The notes below the pieces were generated by a model. The model worked only from the letters and a program-made list of their open reading frames with translations. It made no database searches and was not told the origin of the DNA. A stretch of 13,439 bases of DNA from Coriobacteriia bacterium. Lineage in GTDB: Bacteria; Actinomycetota; Coriobacteriia; Anaerosomatales; SLCP01. Shown here piece by piece: positions 1 to 6,889 of this stretch; within the stretch, counting starts at the first letter, position 1; each line of letters starts with the position of its first letter. Made by a program: the position numbers and the translations under genes. Where the stretch lies: positions 1 to 13,439 of the forward strand of contig SLCP01000077.1 of the NCBI GenBank assembly GCA_007125735.1, read 5' to 3'.

Positions 1-2805
1 CTCATCCGCAGCGAGTTCACGACTCCTGCCGCGCCCGGCGCGGCCACGATCGCGGCGAACGACCGCACGCTCTGCTACGTGTGTCACGAGGTCGCCGACG
101 CGACGAACACGTGGGACGGGGAGCCGGTGTACTCGGCCTCGTCACACGGCTCGACCGAGGCCACCGTCGCGCCGCTTGGAGAGTGGGCTTCGGCCGAGAC
201 GACGCGTCTCGCTGGCGAGTGCCAGTCGTGCCACAATCCGATGGGGCGCGAGCTGGCCCGCGATCCCCTCACTGGCGAGAGCAACATCATCGACGCGCTC
301 GCCGAGGTCGAGGGGCGCGAGCTGTGCTACCAGTGCCACCAGGAAGGCGGCCCTGCCTCGACTGACTTCGCGTCGATGGCTGTTCGGCCCGACCTGCAAG
401 GCGAAGAAGTTGTTATCGCGTACGACCCGCCGATCCTGCCCGAAGCGTACAGCTCGCTGCACGTGTATACGGCGCGCGACATGGACGCCCCGCGGACGCT
501 GGAAGGGCCACGGCGCTACGTGCCTGCTGCGGCTGGTGCACGCAGTGGCTCGATGGCGGTCGCCTATGGCGGCATCGATGGGAACGGCAGTGCGGAACTC
601 GTTGCTGCGGATCCTGGCGCTCCGAATCGGCTCCACGTCTATCGCTACGACGCGCTCGCCGGGCTCGCGCCGACGTCGTACTCGCTCGAAGCTACGGCTT
701 CCCTCGTCGCGGTCGGCGACTTCATCTTGGAGGGGAGCGGGCTGCCGGAGGTCGCGGTCGTGAGCATCGATGCTGATGGAGCCTCCACGCTGCGCTTCTA
801 CCGCTACCAGGAGGGCTCAGGGCTGGTGCGCGCCGACGACGAGCCGCTCAGCCCTTCGTTCGATGTCGGGTACGACGCGAGCGGTATCGCCGCGGGCGAC
901 CTCGGGCTCGGTGTCTCCGACGCACAACTCGTGGTGACCGCGCGCTCCGGTCCGGAACTCACTGACCCGTGGCACGCGTACGTTGTGAGTCAGGTCGACG
1001 CGACCACTCTCGCCGTCGACTGGTTCGTGGCAACCGACGAGGCGCGCGGCCCCTCCATCGGCCCCGATCTCGTCAGCGATGGCGTCGATACCGCACCCGG
1101 GATCGTGATCGCCGATGCGGACGCTACCCCACCTACGATATCGGTCTACTCCGCGGATGGCGTTCTCGACGATGCCTACGAAGTAGCGAACCCCGCCGGA
1201 TCGCCTCGTGCGTGGGAAACGATCGTCGATGAGTTCATGCCGGGCGGAGGCCTCGGTGTGGCGGTGGCTGTCCGTAACGAGACCGGCGACAGTGCGGTCA
1301 GCGTGTTCGAGGTCGCAGCCGGGACGCTCGGCGCTCGTAGCGATGTGGCGACCGGTGACCGGATCACCTCCTCCCTTGCCGTGGGCGACGTGGATGGTGA
1401 CGGCAGGCTCCAGATCGCCGTCGCGAACGCGGGACTGTTCTCACGCGACGTCGATGAGTCGGTCTCCCCATCTGTCCAGTCGCTTCGCTGGAACGGGAGC
1501 GCGTTCGTGATAGATGAGGACCTCTGGGCCGGCGGCGTCGAGCTGGCGGGCGGTACGCCCGGAATCGTCGTCGCCGACCTTGGTGCGGTAGGACGCAGCC
1601 GGCATCCCGCAAGCGCGATTCCCGGTGCACACAAGTCTACCGAGCAGGGACCGTTCCCCCGTCACGCCGAGTGTGTTGATTGCCACAACGCACACGTAGC
1701 CGACGCGTCGACCGCGTCAGCTCCCGCCGTCTACGGTGTCCTCAAGGGCTCGTGGGGCTACGACCCCGTGGCCGATGCCCTCAAGCAAGGGGTCGACTAC
1801 GAGTACGAGACGTGCTTCAAGTGCCACGGCCCCTCAACGTGGGGCGAGTCGCCACGCGACGTGGCCGAGGAGTTCGCCTCGAGCGAGCCGAGCAGCTCGG
1901 CGCACCCCGTGACGAGCGACCACGCGGACACGGAAGCGCGGCTCTACTGCGTCGACTGTCACGGCAACGCGGAAGCAGAAACAGATCCGCCGGCCGCCCC
2001 GCGCGGTCCGCACGTGAGCCCGGCCTCACCGCTGCTCTCCTTCGCGATCATCGGCATCTTGCCCGCCGACGAGGACATGCTGTGCTACGGATGTCACCAC
2101 GACCGCGCCATCTACCTGGGTGGCGATTCCGGAAGCGAGTTCTACGACGCTACGAGCGAGCTGGAGCTTCACGAGCATCACGTGAAGGACTTCGGCCTCA
2201 GCTGTCAGACGTGCCACACCAATCATGGCAGTGTGAATCGCTACCTCATCCGCACCGATGTCGATTGGGTCGACACGGAAAAGGGCGGCGGCTGCTTCAC
2301 GCCATGCCATAGCGGCAGTGGCAACGCGGCCAACGCGTACAGTCGGGAGAGCGTGGTCGAGGGGACTGAGGTCGTGCCGAGCGCGATCCGCGTGATCGAC
2401 GGCACGGTGGATGCAGCGTGGTCAGGCCAGGACGTGACGTATGTCGAGGAAGCGAATGACGGCAAAGTGTACCGTGTTCGCGAGCTCGGTACCGGGCAGA
2501 ACGTACTGACCGTCGAAGCTGACTTCTCCGGTGTCGCGACCGTGCCCTCGGCGATCCGTGTCTTCGGCCGATATCAGGGCAATCCAGGACACACCGTCCT
2601 CATGGAGGCGTACAACTACACGACGAACGATTGGGATGACCTTGGCACGCTGCCACACTCCACGACGGACGTGACGTACACGTTCCCGGTCCCAGGGCCC
2701 GCGTATCGCTCGGCCGGGCAGAACATGGAGATCAGGATGCGTCACCTCGGTGGAGGGACCACGTCCCACGTTCTCCATCTTGACCGCATCTGGCTGCAGC
2801 CGTAG
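1..2805 (+). CDS. Multiheme c-type cytochrome with FG-GAP-like beta-propeller, 5' end outside window
   Basis: The frame is open from base 1, so the gene starts upstream. The first in-frame GTG (79) lies inside a CxxCH heme motif and cannot be the start. Heme motifs: CYVCH 73-87, CQSCH 220-234, CYQCH 325-339, then CVDCH 1672-1686, CFKCH 1813-1827, CVDCH 1948-1962, CYGCH 2083-2097, CQTCH 2203-2217 and a CX3CH variant, CFTPCH, 2293-2310. Between the two heme clusters, about 370-1600 encodes seven or so blade-like repeats with FG-GAP/VCBS character, such as GIDGNG (571-588) and DVDGDG (1387-1404). After the last heme, 2360-2802 looks like a beta-sandwich containing the motif VPSAIRV twice. Doubled-CxxCH cytochromes of this kind are exported and carry electrons outside the membrane; export here is inferred, because the signal peptide would lie upstream. 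No C-terminal anchor is visible. Electron partner and substrate are unknown. Confident for a cytochrome, moderate for the propeller. Confidence 0.9.
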   Translation, partial: LIRSEFTTPAAPGAATIAANDRTLCYVCHEVADATNTWDGEPVYSASSHGSTEATVAPLGEWASAETTRLAGECQSCHNPMGRELARDPLTGESNIIDALAEVEGRELCYQCHQEGGPASTDFASMAVRPDLQGEEVVIAYDPPILPEAYSSLHVYTARDMDAPRTLEGPRRYVPAAAGARSGSMAVAYGGIDGNGSAELVAADPGAPNRLHVYRYDALAGLAPTSYSLEATASLVAVGDFILEGSGLPEVAVVSIDADGASTLRFYRYQEGSGLVRADDEPLSPSFDVGYDASGIAAGDLGLGVSDAQLVVTARSGPELTDPWHAYVVSQVDATTLAVDWFVATDEARGPSIGPDLVSDGVDTAPGIVIADADATPPTISVYSADGVLDDAYEVANPAGSPRAWETIVDEFMPGGGLGVAVAVRNETGDSAVSVFEVAAGTLGARSDVATGDRITSSLAVGDVDGDGRLQIAVANAGLFSRDVDESVSPSVQSLRWNGSAFVIDEDLWAGGVELAGGTPGIVVADLGAVGRSRHPASAIPGAHKSTEQGPFPRHAECVDCHNAHVADASTASAPAVYGVLKGSWGYDPVADALKQGVDYEYETCFKCHGPSTWGESPRDVAEEFASSEPSSSAHPVTSDHADTEARLYCVDCHGNAEAETDPPAAPRGPHVSPASPLLSFAIIGILPADEDMLCYGCHHDRAIYLGGDSGSEFYDATSELELHEHHVKDFGLSCQTCHTNHGSVNRYLIRTDVDWVDTEKGGGCFTPCHSGSGNAANAYSRESVVEGTEVVPSAIRVIDGTVDAAWSGQDVTYVEEANDGKVYRVRELGTGQNVLTVEADFSGVATVPSAIRVFGRYQGNPGHTVLMEAYNYTTNDWDDLGTLPHSTTDVTYTFPVPGPAYRSAGQNMEIRMRHLGGGTTSHVLHLDRIWLQP

Positions 2806-2848
2806 CGCATGCCTCATCCGCGGGCGAGGTGCTCGCGCGAGTCTCCCC
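2806..2848. terminator. Convergent spacer with GC-rich palindromes, possible weak bidirectional terminator
   Basis: The cytochrome gene and the L,D-transpeptidase gene converge on this 43-base gap. It contains a perfect 10-base palindrome, CTCGCGCGAG (2832-2841), and an imperfect inverted repeat built on CCTC...GAGG just upstream of it. No T-tract follows on either strand, so intrinsic termination is only a possibility. Confidence 0.2.
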
Positions 2849-3889
2849 CTACCGCACGATGAGCACGGGCGTGCCGACCTCCACGAGGTCGTAGAGCTCC
2901 TCGATGTCGCGGCGCACCATGCGGATACACCCGTGGCTTGCCGCCGTCCCGATCGAGCCCACGTTGGGCGTGCCGTGGATGCGGATGCCCGAGACGTTCA
3001 AGTTGAGCGCCCGCGTGCCGAGCGGGTTGCTGGGTCCGGGCGGGATCGTCCGCGGCATGTCGGCTGCCCACGCGCTGCCCGGGTTGCCCCATGTCGGCAT
3101 GTAGCGCTTGAGCGTGATCTCCCACTCGCCGCGCGGCGTCGAATACCCGGGCTTGCCGATGGCGACCCGGTAGGTGCGATCGACCTCGACGCCCTCGTAG
3201 AGGTCGAGGCGCCGCGACCCGAGCGAGATGACGATCGTGCGGCCCAGGTCGGCCTCACTCACCGCGGGGGGTACCTCGGCCACCGGAAGGGCGACGTGCT
3301 TCTCGCCTGCGAGCATCGCCTCGGCGATCGCGGAAGCCGCGGCGGTCACCTCGGTGGCTCGGCCGGGATGCGATTCCTGGATCGTTACCGCGTCGTACTC
3401 GATGGAGATCGCCGCATCCACCGGGGGAGTGTCGATCGCGGAGGCCATGACCTTCACCGCGGCCAGCACGCCCTCTTCGTCGACTTCGAGGGCGGGCGTG
3501 ATGTCGTGGTATACGGGCGCCTCGGTGAGCGTGCGCCACACACGCTCGTTGATGGCGGAGTTGCGAACCGGCTCGAACGCCTCGGAGACCGCGGTATCGA
3601 CATCGACGGAGAGGTACTCGGCAGGGTCGAGGGCGAACGTCAGGTCCTCGAAGGAGACGTCGACGGGCTCGTGCAGGGGCGCGACGAACCCCTCGGCGAT
3701 CGCCGTGCGAACTTGCTCGGCGGTCATCCCGCCGAGGTCCTGGCCGCCCGTCAGCGTCACACCCGCAGGAACCAGGACGCGGGTCGCGTAGTCGTCGGCA
3801 ACCGCCCAGGCGAGGGCACCTGAGGCGGCGAACGCCGCAGCGGCAACGAGGAGTCCGGTGGTCCTCACTGCAACGGTACGAAGTCGCAC
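2849..3889 (-). CDS. L,D-transpeptidase (YkuD/ErfK family) with PG_binding_4-like N-terminal domain
   Basis: This enzyme family makes 3-3 peptidoglycan crosslinks or attaches proteins to peptidoglycan outside the membrane. Read from GTG 3889 it is 346 aa. A basic start and a hydrophobic segment (about residues 10-30) form a signal anchor. Residues about 40-210 resemble the PG_binding_4 domain often paired with YkuD. The C-terminal YkuD domain has the catalytic pattern HGTP (His305) and SHGCIRM (His319, Cys321), complete and in the expected order. The GTG start was chosen because GGAG lies 8 bases upstream on the minus strand. ATG codons at 3913 and 3949 are also in frame but lack such a site. 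The gene stands alone on the minus strand, convergent with the cytochrome and divergent from the PAS-GGDEF gene. The family call is secure; the exact crosslink made is not known. Confidence 0.92.
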   Translation of the reverse strand: MRLRTVAVRTTGLLVAAAAFAASGALAWAVADDYATRVLVPAGVTLTGGQDLGGMTAEQVRTAIAEGFVAPLHEPVDVSFEDLTFALDPAEYLSVDVDTAVSEAFEPVRNSAINERVWRTLTEAPVYHDITPALEVDEEGVLAAVKVMASAIDTPPVDAAISIEYDAVTIQESHPGRATEVTAAASAIAEAMLAGEKHVALPVAEVPPAVSEADLGRTIVISLGSRRLDLYEGVEVDRTYRVAIGKPGYSTPRGEWEITLKRYMPTWGNPGSAWAADMPRTIPPGPSNPLGTRALNLNVSGIRIHGTPNVGSIGTAASHGCIRMVRRDIEELYDLVEVGTPVLIVR

Positions 3890-4025
3890 GATTCTTTCTC
3901 CAGATGAGCGCATGGGGTGTCGATACAAGAATTGAAACGGGTACGTCATGACGCGGATATCGAAAAGTGTAACACGCAACCGGTGGGCACACGGGCGTGC
4001 CGGGGGCGGGACGGAGCATGCCCTG
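3890..4025. promoter_or_regulatory. Divergent intergenic region, presumed promoters for both flanking genes
   Basis: This 136-base spacer separates two divergent genes, so promoters for both should lie here or just inside them. On the plus strand TTGAAA (3932-3937) followed after 18 bases by GATATC (3956-3961) is a weak sigma70-like candidate. On the minus strand a TGTATC-like -10 near 3928-3923 is possible. Base content here is more AT-rich than in the flanking genes. GGAG at 4013-4016 is the ribosome binding site of the plus-strand gene. No clear operator was found. Confidence 0.3.
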
Positions 4026-5297
4026 ATGGCACCTGAGGACAAACACGCACCGCCACTCGCTCGCGCGAGCGAGGAGTGCCGCCTGCTTCTCGAGCACGTC
4101 AGCGACGCGGTGTTCTTCGTGCGCGTGAGTGACGGGCGGATCGTCGTCGCGAATCACGCCGCCGAGGTGCTCTACGGGCGCCCGCGCTCCGAACTGCTCG
4201 AAATGCGCATCTACGACCTGGTGGCCGCGTCTGATGGCGTCCCCGTAGAGCCTGAGGATGCCACGCGCGGCGGGCTGATCACGTCAGAGGGGACACTCTT
4301 CGAATCGGTGCATCGGCGTTTCGACGGTGTCGAGGTGTCTGTGGAGGTGAACGCACGCGTGGTCGAACTCGACGGCGAGAACACCATCATCGCCGTCGTC
4401 CGCGATATCACAGAGCGCAAGGCGACCGAGAAGGCACTCACGCGCGCATACCACGAGATCGAGCAGGTCTTCGAGACCGCCGGGGACGGTATGCGCGTAG
4501 TGGACCGTGAGTTCATGGTCACGCGCATCAATCAGACGCTCCTCGATATGACGGGACTGAGGCGCGAAGACGTGCTCGGGGCGACGTGTTACGAGACGTT
4601 CGCCGGCGAGAACTGTCACACTGACCGGTGCCCGCTGACTCGCGTGCTCGCCGGGGAGGGGAGGATGAACTCGGAGGTCGAGAAGGTTCGCCCCAGCGGC
4701 GAGCCGGTCACGTGCATCCTCACGGTCCAGCCGTTCATCGTCGACGGTGAGGTCGTAGGAATCGTCGAGTCGTTCCGCGACATAAGCGAGCGCAAGCGGG
4801 CAGAGGAGCTTGCGCAGCACCTCGCGACCCACGACGCTCTGACCGGGCTGCCCAATCGGCTGCTCTTTCTCGACCGCCTCGAGGTCGCCCTCGCGCGCGC
4901 TCGCAGGGAGGGGACGCAGCCGGCGCTCCTCTACTGCGACCTCGACGACTTCAAGCTCATCAACGATACGTGCGGTCACGCGGTCGGCGACTGCGTACTC
5001 AGGTCGGTCGGCGAGCGCATGAAATCGATCGTCCGCGAGAGCGATACCGTCGCGCGCCTCGGCGGCGACGAGTTCGTGGTGCTGCTGGCCGACGTCGACG
5101 ATGAGGCTGCCGCGGCATCGGTCGCAGGCAAGCTCCGCGACGCATTGTCCGAGCCCATCGAGTGTGCACCTCACACCGTCGAGGTCAGAACAAGCGTCGG
5201 GCTCGCGGTCTACCGCGACGGCGACGACGTGGACTCGCTCCTCGGCAAGGCCGATGACAGCATGTATCGTGTCAAGCGGGGCGAGAAGCAAGACTGA
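4026..5297 (+). CDS. PAS-PAS-GGDEF diguanylate cyclase
   Basis: The protein (423 aa) should make cyclic di-GMP from two GTP under control of two PAS sensor domains. PAS1 spans about residues 18-135 and ends in the usual VRDITERK-type linker. PAS2 spans about 140-262 and ends similarly. The GGDEF domain spans about 268-423, with GGDEF at 346-350 and an intact inhibitory I-site RESD at 337-340, so product inhibition is expected. PAS2 has three cysteines (188, 197, 202; pattern C-x8-C-x4-CPL). There is no signal peptide or membrane span, so it is probably a cytosolic sensor. ATG 4026 was chosen because GGAG sits 9 bases upstream. An upstream in-frame ATG at 3948 would add 26 residues of low-complexity sequence. 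It precedes the chemotaxis operon by 99 bases, suggesting shared control of motility. The signal sensed is unknown. Confidence 0.9.
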   Translation: MAPEDKHAPPLARASEECRLLLEHVSDAVFFVRVSDGRIVVANHAAEVLYGRPRSELLEMRIYDLVAASDGVPVEPEDATRGGLITSEGTLFESVHRRFDGVEVSVEVNARVVELDGENTIIAVVRDITERKATEKALTRAYHEIEQVFETAGDGMRVVDREFMVTRINQTLLDMTGLRREDVLGATCYETFAGENCHTDRCPLTRVLAGEGRMNSEVEKVRPSGEPVTCILTVQPFIVDGEVVGIVESFRDISERKRAEELAQHLATHDALTGLPNRLLFLDRLEVALARARREGTQPALLYCDLDDFKLINDTCGHAVGDCVLRSVGERMKSIVRESDTVARLGGDEFVVLLADVDDEAAAASVAGKLRDALSEPIECAPHTVEVRTSVGLAVYRDGDDVDSLLGKADDSMYRVKRGEKQD

Positions 5298-5300
5298 TGC

Positions 5301-5318
5301 TTCACGGGGGTAGCCCTC
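5301..5318 (+). repeat. Imperfect direct repeat, copy 1, upstream of cheY
   Basis: An 18-base element starting TTCACGGG matches a second copy at 5356-5373 in 15 of 18 positions. It begins 3 bases after the diguanylate cyclase stop codon. The two copies flank a TAAGAT hexamer (5340-5345) that could be a -10 element, so they might be operator half-sites, but this is not demonstrated. Confidence 0.4.
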
Positions 5319-5335
5319 ATGCGCGCGCCGCGCAT
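5319..5335 (+). terminator. GC-rich hairpin after the diguanylate cyclase, possible terminator
   Basis: A perfect 7-bp inverted repeat, ATGCGCG and CGCGCAT with a CGC loop, lies 21 bases after the stop codon of the PAS-PAS-GGDEF gene. No T-run follows. It lies just before the TAAGAT hexamer at 5340-5345, so it could separate the two transcription units or simply be a GC-rich coincidence. Confidence 0.3.
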
Positions 5336-5355
5336 CGGGTAAGATACGAGGAAGG

Positions 5356-5373
5356 TTCACGGGAGAAGCCCCC
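5356..5373 (+). repeat. Imperfect direct repeat, copy 2, in the cheY leader
   Basis: This is the second copy of the TTCACGGG-starting element at 5301-5318, 55 bases downstream on the same strand. It would fall in the 5' untranslated leader if transcription starts just after TAAGAT (5340-5345). Part of it can form a short CGGG/CCCG stem. Confidence 0.4.
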
Positions 5374-5378
5374 GGCAG

Positions 5379-5392
5379 GGCGAAAGGACGCC
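5379..5392 (+). promoter_or_regulatory. Ribosome binding site of cheY held in a small hairpin loop
   Basis: GGCG (5379-5382) pairs with CGCC (5389-5392), leaving AAAGGA (5383-5388) in the loop. AAAGGA is the Shine-Dalgarno sequence, 8 bases before the cheY ATG. A four-pair stem is weak and may only present the site, but it could modulate translation. Confidence 0.35.
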
Positions 5393-5396
5393 ATCT

Positions 5397-5759
5397 ATGG
5401 GCACAACCATCCTCGTCGTCGATGACGCTGCGTTCATGCGCATGATGCTTCGCGACATCCTCGAGGGTGAGGGCTACGAGGTCCACGAGGCCGAATCGGC
5501 CGGACGCGCCACAGAGATGTACGGGGAGGTCTCTCCCGACCTCGTCACGATGGACATAACGATGCCCGAGGTCAGCGGTGTCGACGCGCTTCGAGCCATT
5601 CGGCAACTCGATCCTTCGGCTCGGGTGCTCATGGTCAGCGCGATGGGTCAGGAGTCGATGATCGCCGAAGCGCTCGAAGCGGGAGCCATGGAATTCGTGG
5701 TGAAGCCGTTCCAGCCCGCCAAGGTGCTGGAGCTGGTCAAGAAGTGTCTGAACGTCTAG
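5397..5759 (+). CDS. cheY: CheY-type single-domain response regulator
   Basis: This 120-residue protein is a lone receiver domain that would be phosphorylated by a CheA kinase and bind a motor or pilus effector. The phosphorylation pocket is complete: Asp9 and Asp10 (LVVDDAAFMR), phospho-acceptor Asp53 (TMDITMPE), Ser81 (VSAMGQ) and Lys103 (VVKPFQP). Phe100 sits at the aromatic switch position, usually Tyr or Phe. DDAAFMRMML and VKPFQP resemble the Thermotoga and Firmicutes CheY type, which works with CheC phosphatases; this agrees with the CheC domain encoded two genes downstream. The site AAAGGA lies 8 bases before the ATG. Its last 16 bases overlap cheB, so the two are co-translated. The output target cannot be read from the sequence; the nearby pilT makes pilus control plausible. 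Confidence 0.93.
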   Translation: MGTTILVVDDAAFMRMMLRDILEGEGYEVHEAESAGRATEMYGEVSPDLVTMDITMPEVSGVDALRAIRQLDPSARVLMVSAMGQESMIAEALEAGAMEFVVKPFQPAKVLELVKKCLNV

Positions 5760-6889
5760 GCTCACGCGGCACGGCGAGTAGGCGACGGGCGACCATCCGG
5801 GTCCTCGTCGTCGACGACTCCGCGCTCGTCCGGCAGATCCTGCTCGATGCGCTCTCGCTCGACCCGCGCATCGAGGTCGTGGGCGTGGCGAGGAACGGAG
5901 TCCAGGCGATCGAGGCGGCCCGGGATCTTGCTCCCGATGTGATCACGCTCGACATCGAGATGCCTGAACTGAGCGGACTCGAAGCGCTTCCGCACCTGCG
6001 CCAGGTGTCGGAGGCGCGCATCGTCATACTGTCGTCCCTCGATGACTCGGACACGATGTACCAGGCGCTCGCCCTCGGCGCGGTCGACTTCCTGCCAAAG
6101 CCCAAAGGCCGACTCACGATGTCTACAGGCGAGCTGTGTGAGCAGCTCCAAAAGACGATCAGGACCGCGTATCGGGTGTCTCCTGATGCGACGGCCATCG
6201 ATGGCGACACCATCGTTCGCACGATGGAGGCGATCCGAGCGCGCTCGGCTCCCCCGGCGGTCGAGGCGCTGTCGAGCGCGGCGACAGGAGCCGTGTCCCG
6301 GATCGCGGTAGCGATAGCGGCCTCTACGGGCGGCCCACCCGCGCTCGAGAAGGTTTTCGCGGGGCTCTCGTCGACCCTGCCTGCTGCGGTTCTCGTCGTA
6401 CAGCACCTCCCCAAGGGCTTCTCGACCTCGCTAGCTCGCAGGCTCTCGAGGGCGGGGACCATCCCGGTTGTCGAGGCCGAGGAGGGGATGATTCTCCGTG
6501 ACGGGTGCGGCTACCTCGCTCCGCACGGGGCGCACATGTGCGTCGAGGTCGATGGCTCCAGCCCGCACATCACGTTCGATCATCGACAAGGACCTCTTCA
6601 TGGAGTGTGTCCGGCTGCCGATGTTCTATTCGAGAGCGTCGTCGACGTGTTCGGCGAGATGTCGGTGGGTGTCGTGCTCACCGGGATGGGCACGGACGGG
6701 GCCGCGGGGCTCCGGTTGATGAGGGACCAGGGAGGAGCGACGGTCGTCCAGGATGAAGAGACGAGCGTCGTATGGGGTATGCCCGGGGCGGCGTTACGCG
6801 AGAAGGCGTCGAACCGCACGATACCGATCGGGAGCATACCCGCCGAGGTCAGGCGTGCGGTGCGCGCGCGGGAGCTGAGCGATGAGTGA
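5744..6889 (+). CDS. cheB: CheB, receptor methylesterase/glutamine deamidase with receiver domain
   Basis: CheB removes methyl groups from chemoreceptor glutamates, and deamidates glutamines, for adaptation. The protein is 381 aa, a little longer than the usual 350 or so. The receiver (residues about 17-135) has Asp24/Asp25, phospho-acceptor Asp70 (TLDIEMPE), Ser97 and Lys119. A linker to about 185 joins the methylesterase domain, whose catalytic triad is complete: Ser194 in ASTGG, His221 in QHLPKGF and Asp318 in GMGTDG. It starts at GTG 5744, 16 bases inside the end of cheY, with GGAG 11 bases upstream; the first 16 or so residues are a basic tail. Its end overlaps the next gene by 8 bases. 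No cheR methyltransferase or receptor gene is in the window, so its partners must lie elsewhere. Confidence 0.93.
   Translation: MSERLGSRGTASRRRATIRVLVVDDSALVRQILLDALSLDPRIEVVGVARNGVQAIEAARDLAPDVITLDIEMPELSGLEALPHLRQVSEARIVILSSLDDSDTMYQALALGAVDFLPKPKGRLTMSTGELCEQLQKTIRTAYRVSPDATAIDGDTIVRTMEAIRARSAPPAVEALSSAATGAVSRIAVAIAASTGGPPALEKVFAGLSSTLPAAVLVVQHLPKGFSTSLARRLSRAGTIPVVEAEEGMILRDGCGYLAPHGAHMCVEVDGSSPHITFDHRQGPLHGVCPAADVLFESVVDVFGEMSVGVVLTGMGTDGAAGLRLMRDQGGATVVQDEETSVVWGMPGAALREKASNRTIPIGSIPAEVRRAVRARELSDE

Noticed and set aside
79..81. GTG as a start codon for the cytochrome
   Set aside because: It lies inside CYVCH (73-87), and the same frame is open back to base 1, so the gene begins upstream.
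5346..5396. A cyclic-di-GMP (GEMM) riboswitch before cheY, suggested by the cyclase context and the GCCCCCGGC and GGCGAAAGG segments
   Set aside because: The leader is only about 50 bases and lacks the two-helix GEMM layout and its conserved CACGCACAGGGCAAACC-type core.
4284..5765. A 493-codon minus-strand open frame opposite the PAS-PAS-GGDEF and cheY genes
   Set aside because: It mirrors the codon pattern of the sense genes, covers an intergenic gap and has no family motif.
6560..6640. A possible frameshift in CheB, where alternative frames are open
   Set aside because: The CheB frame continues through conserved sequence (GPLHGVCPAADVLFESV) to the catalytic GMGTDG with no break.
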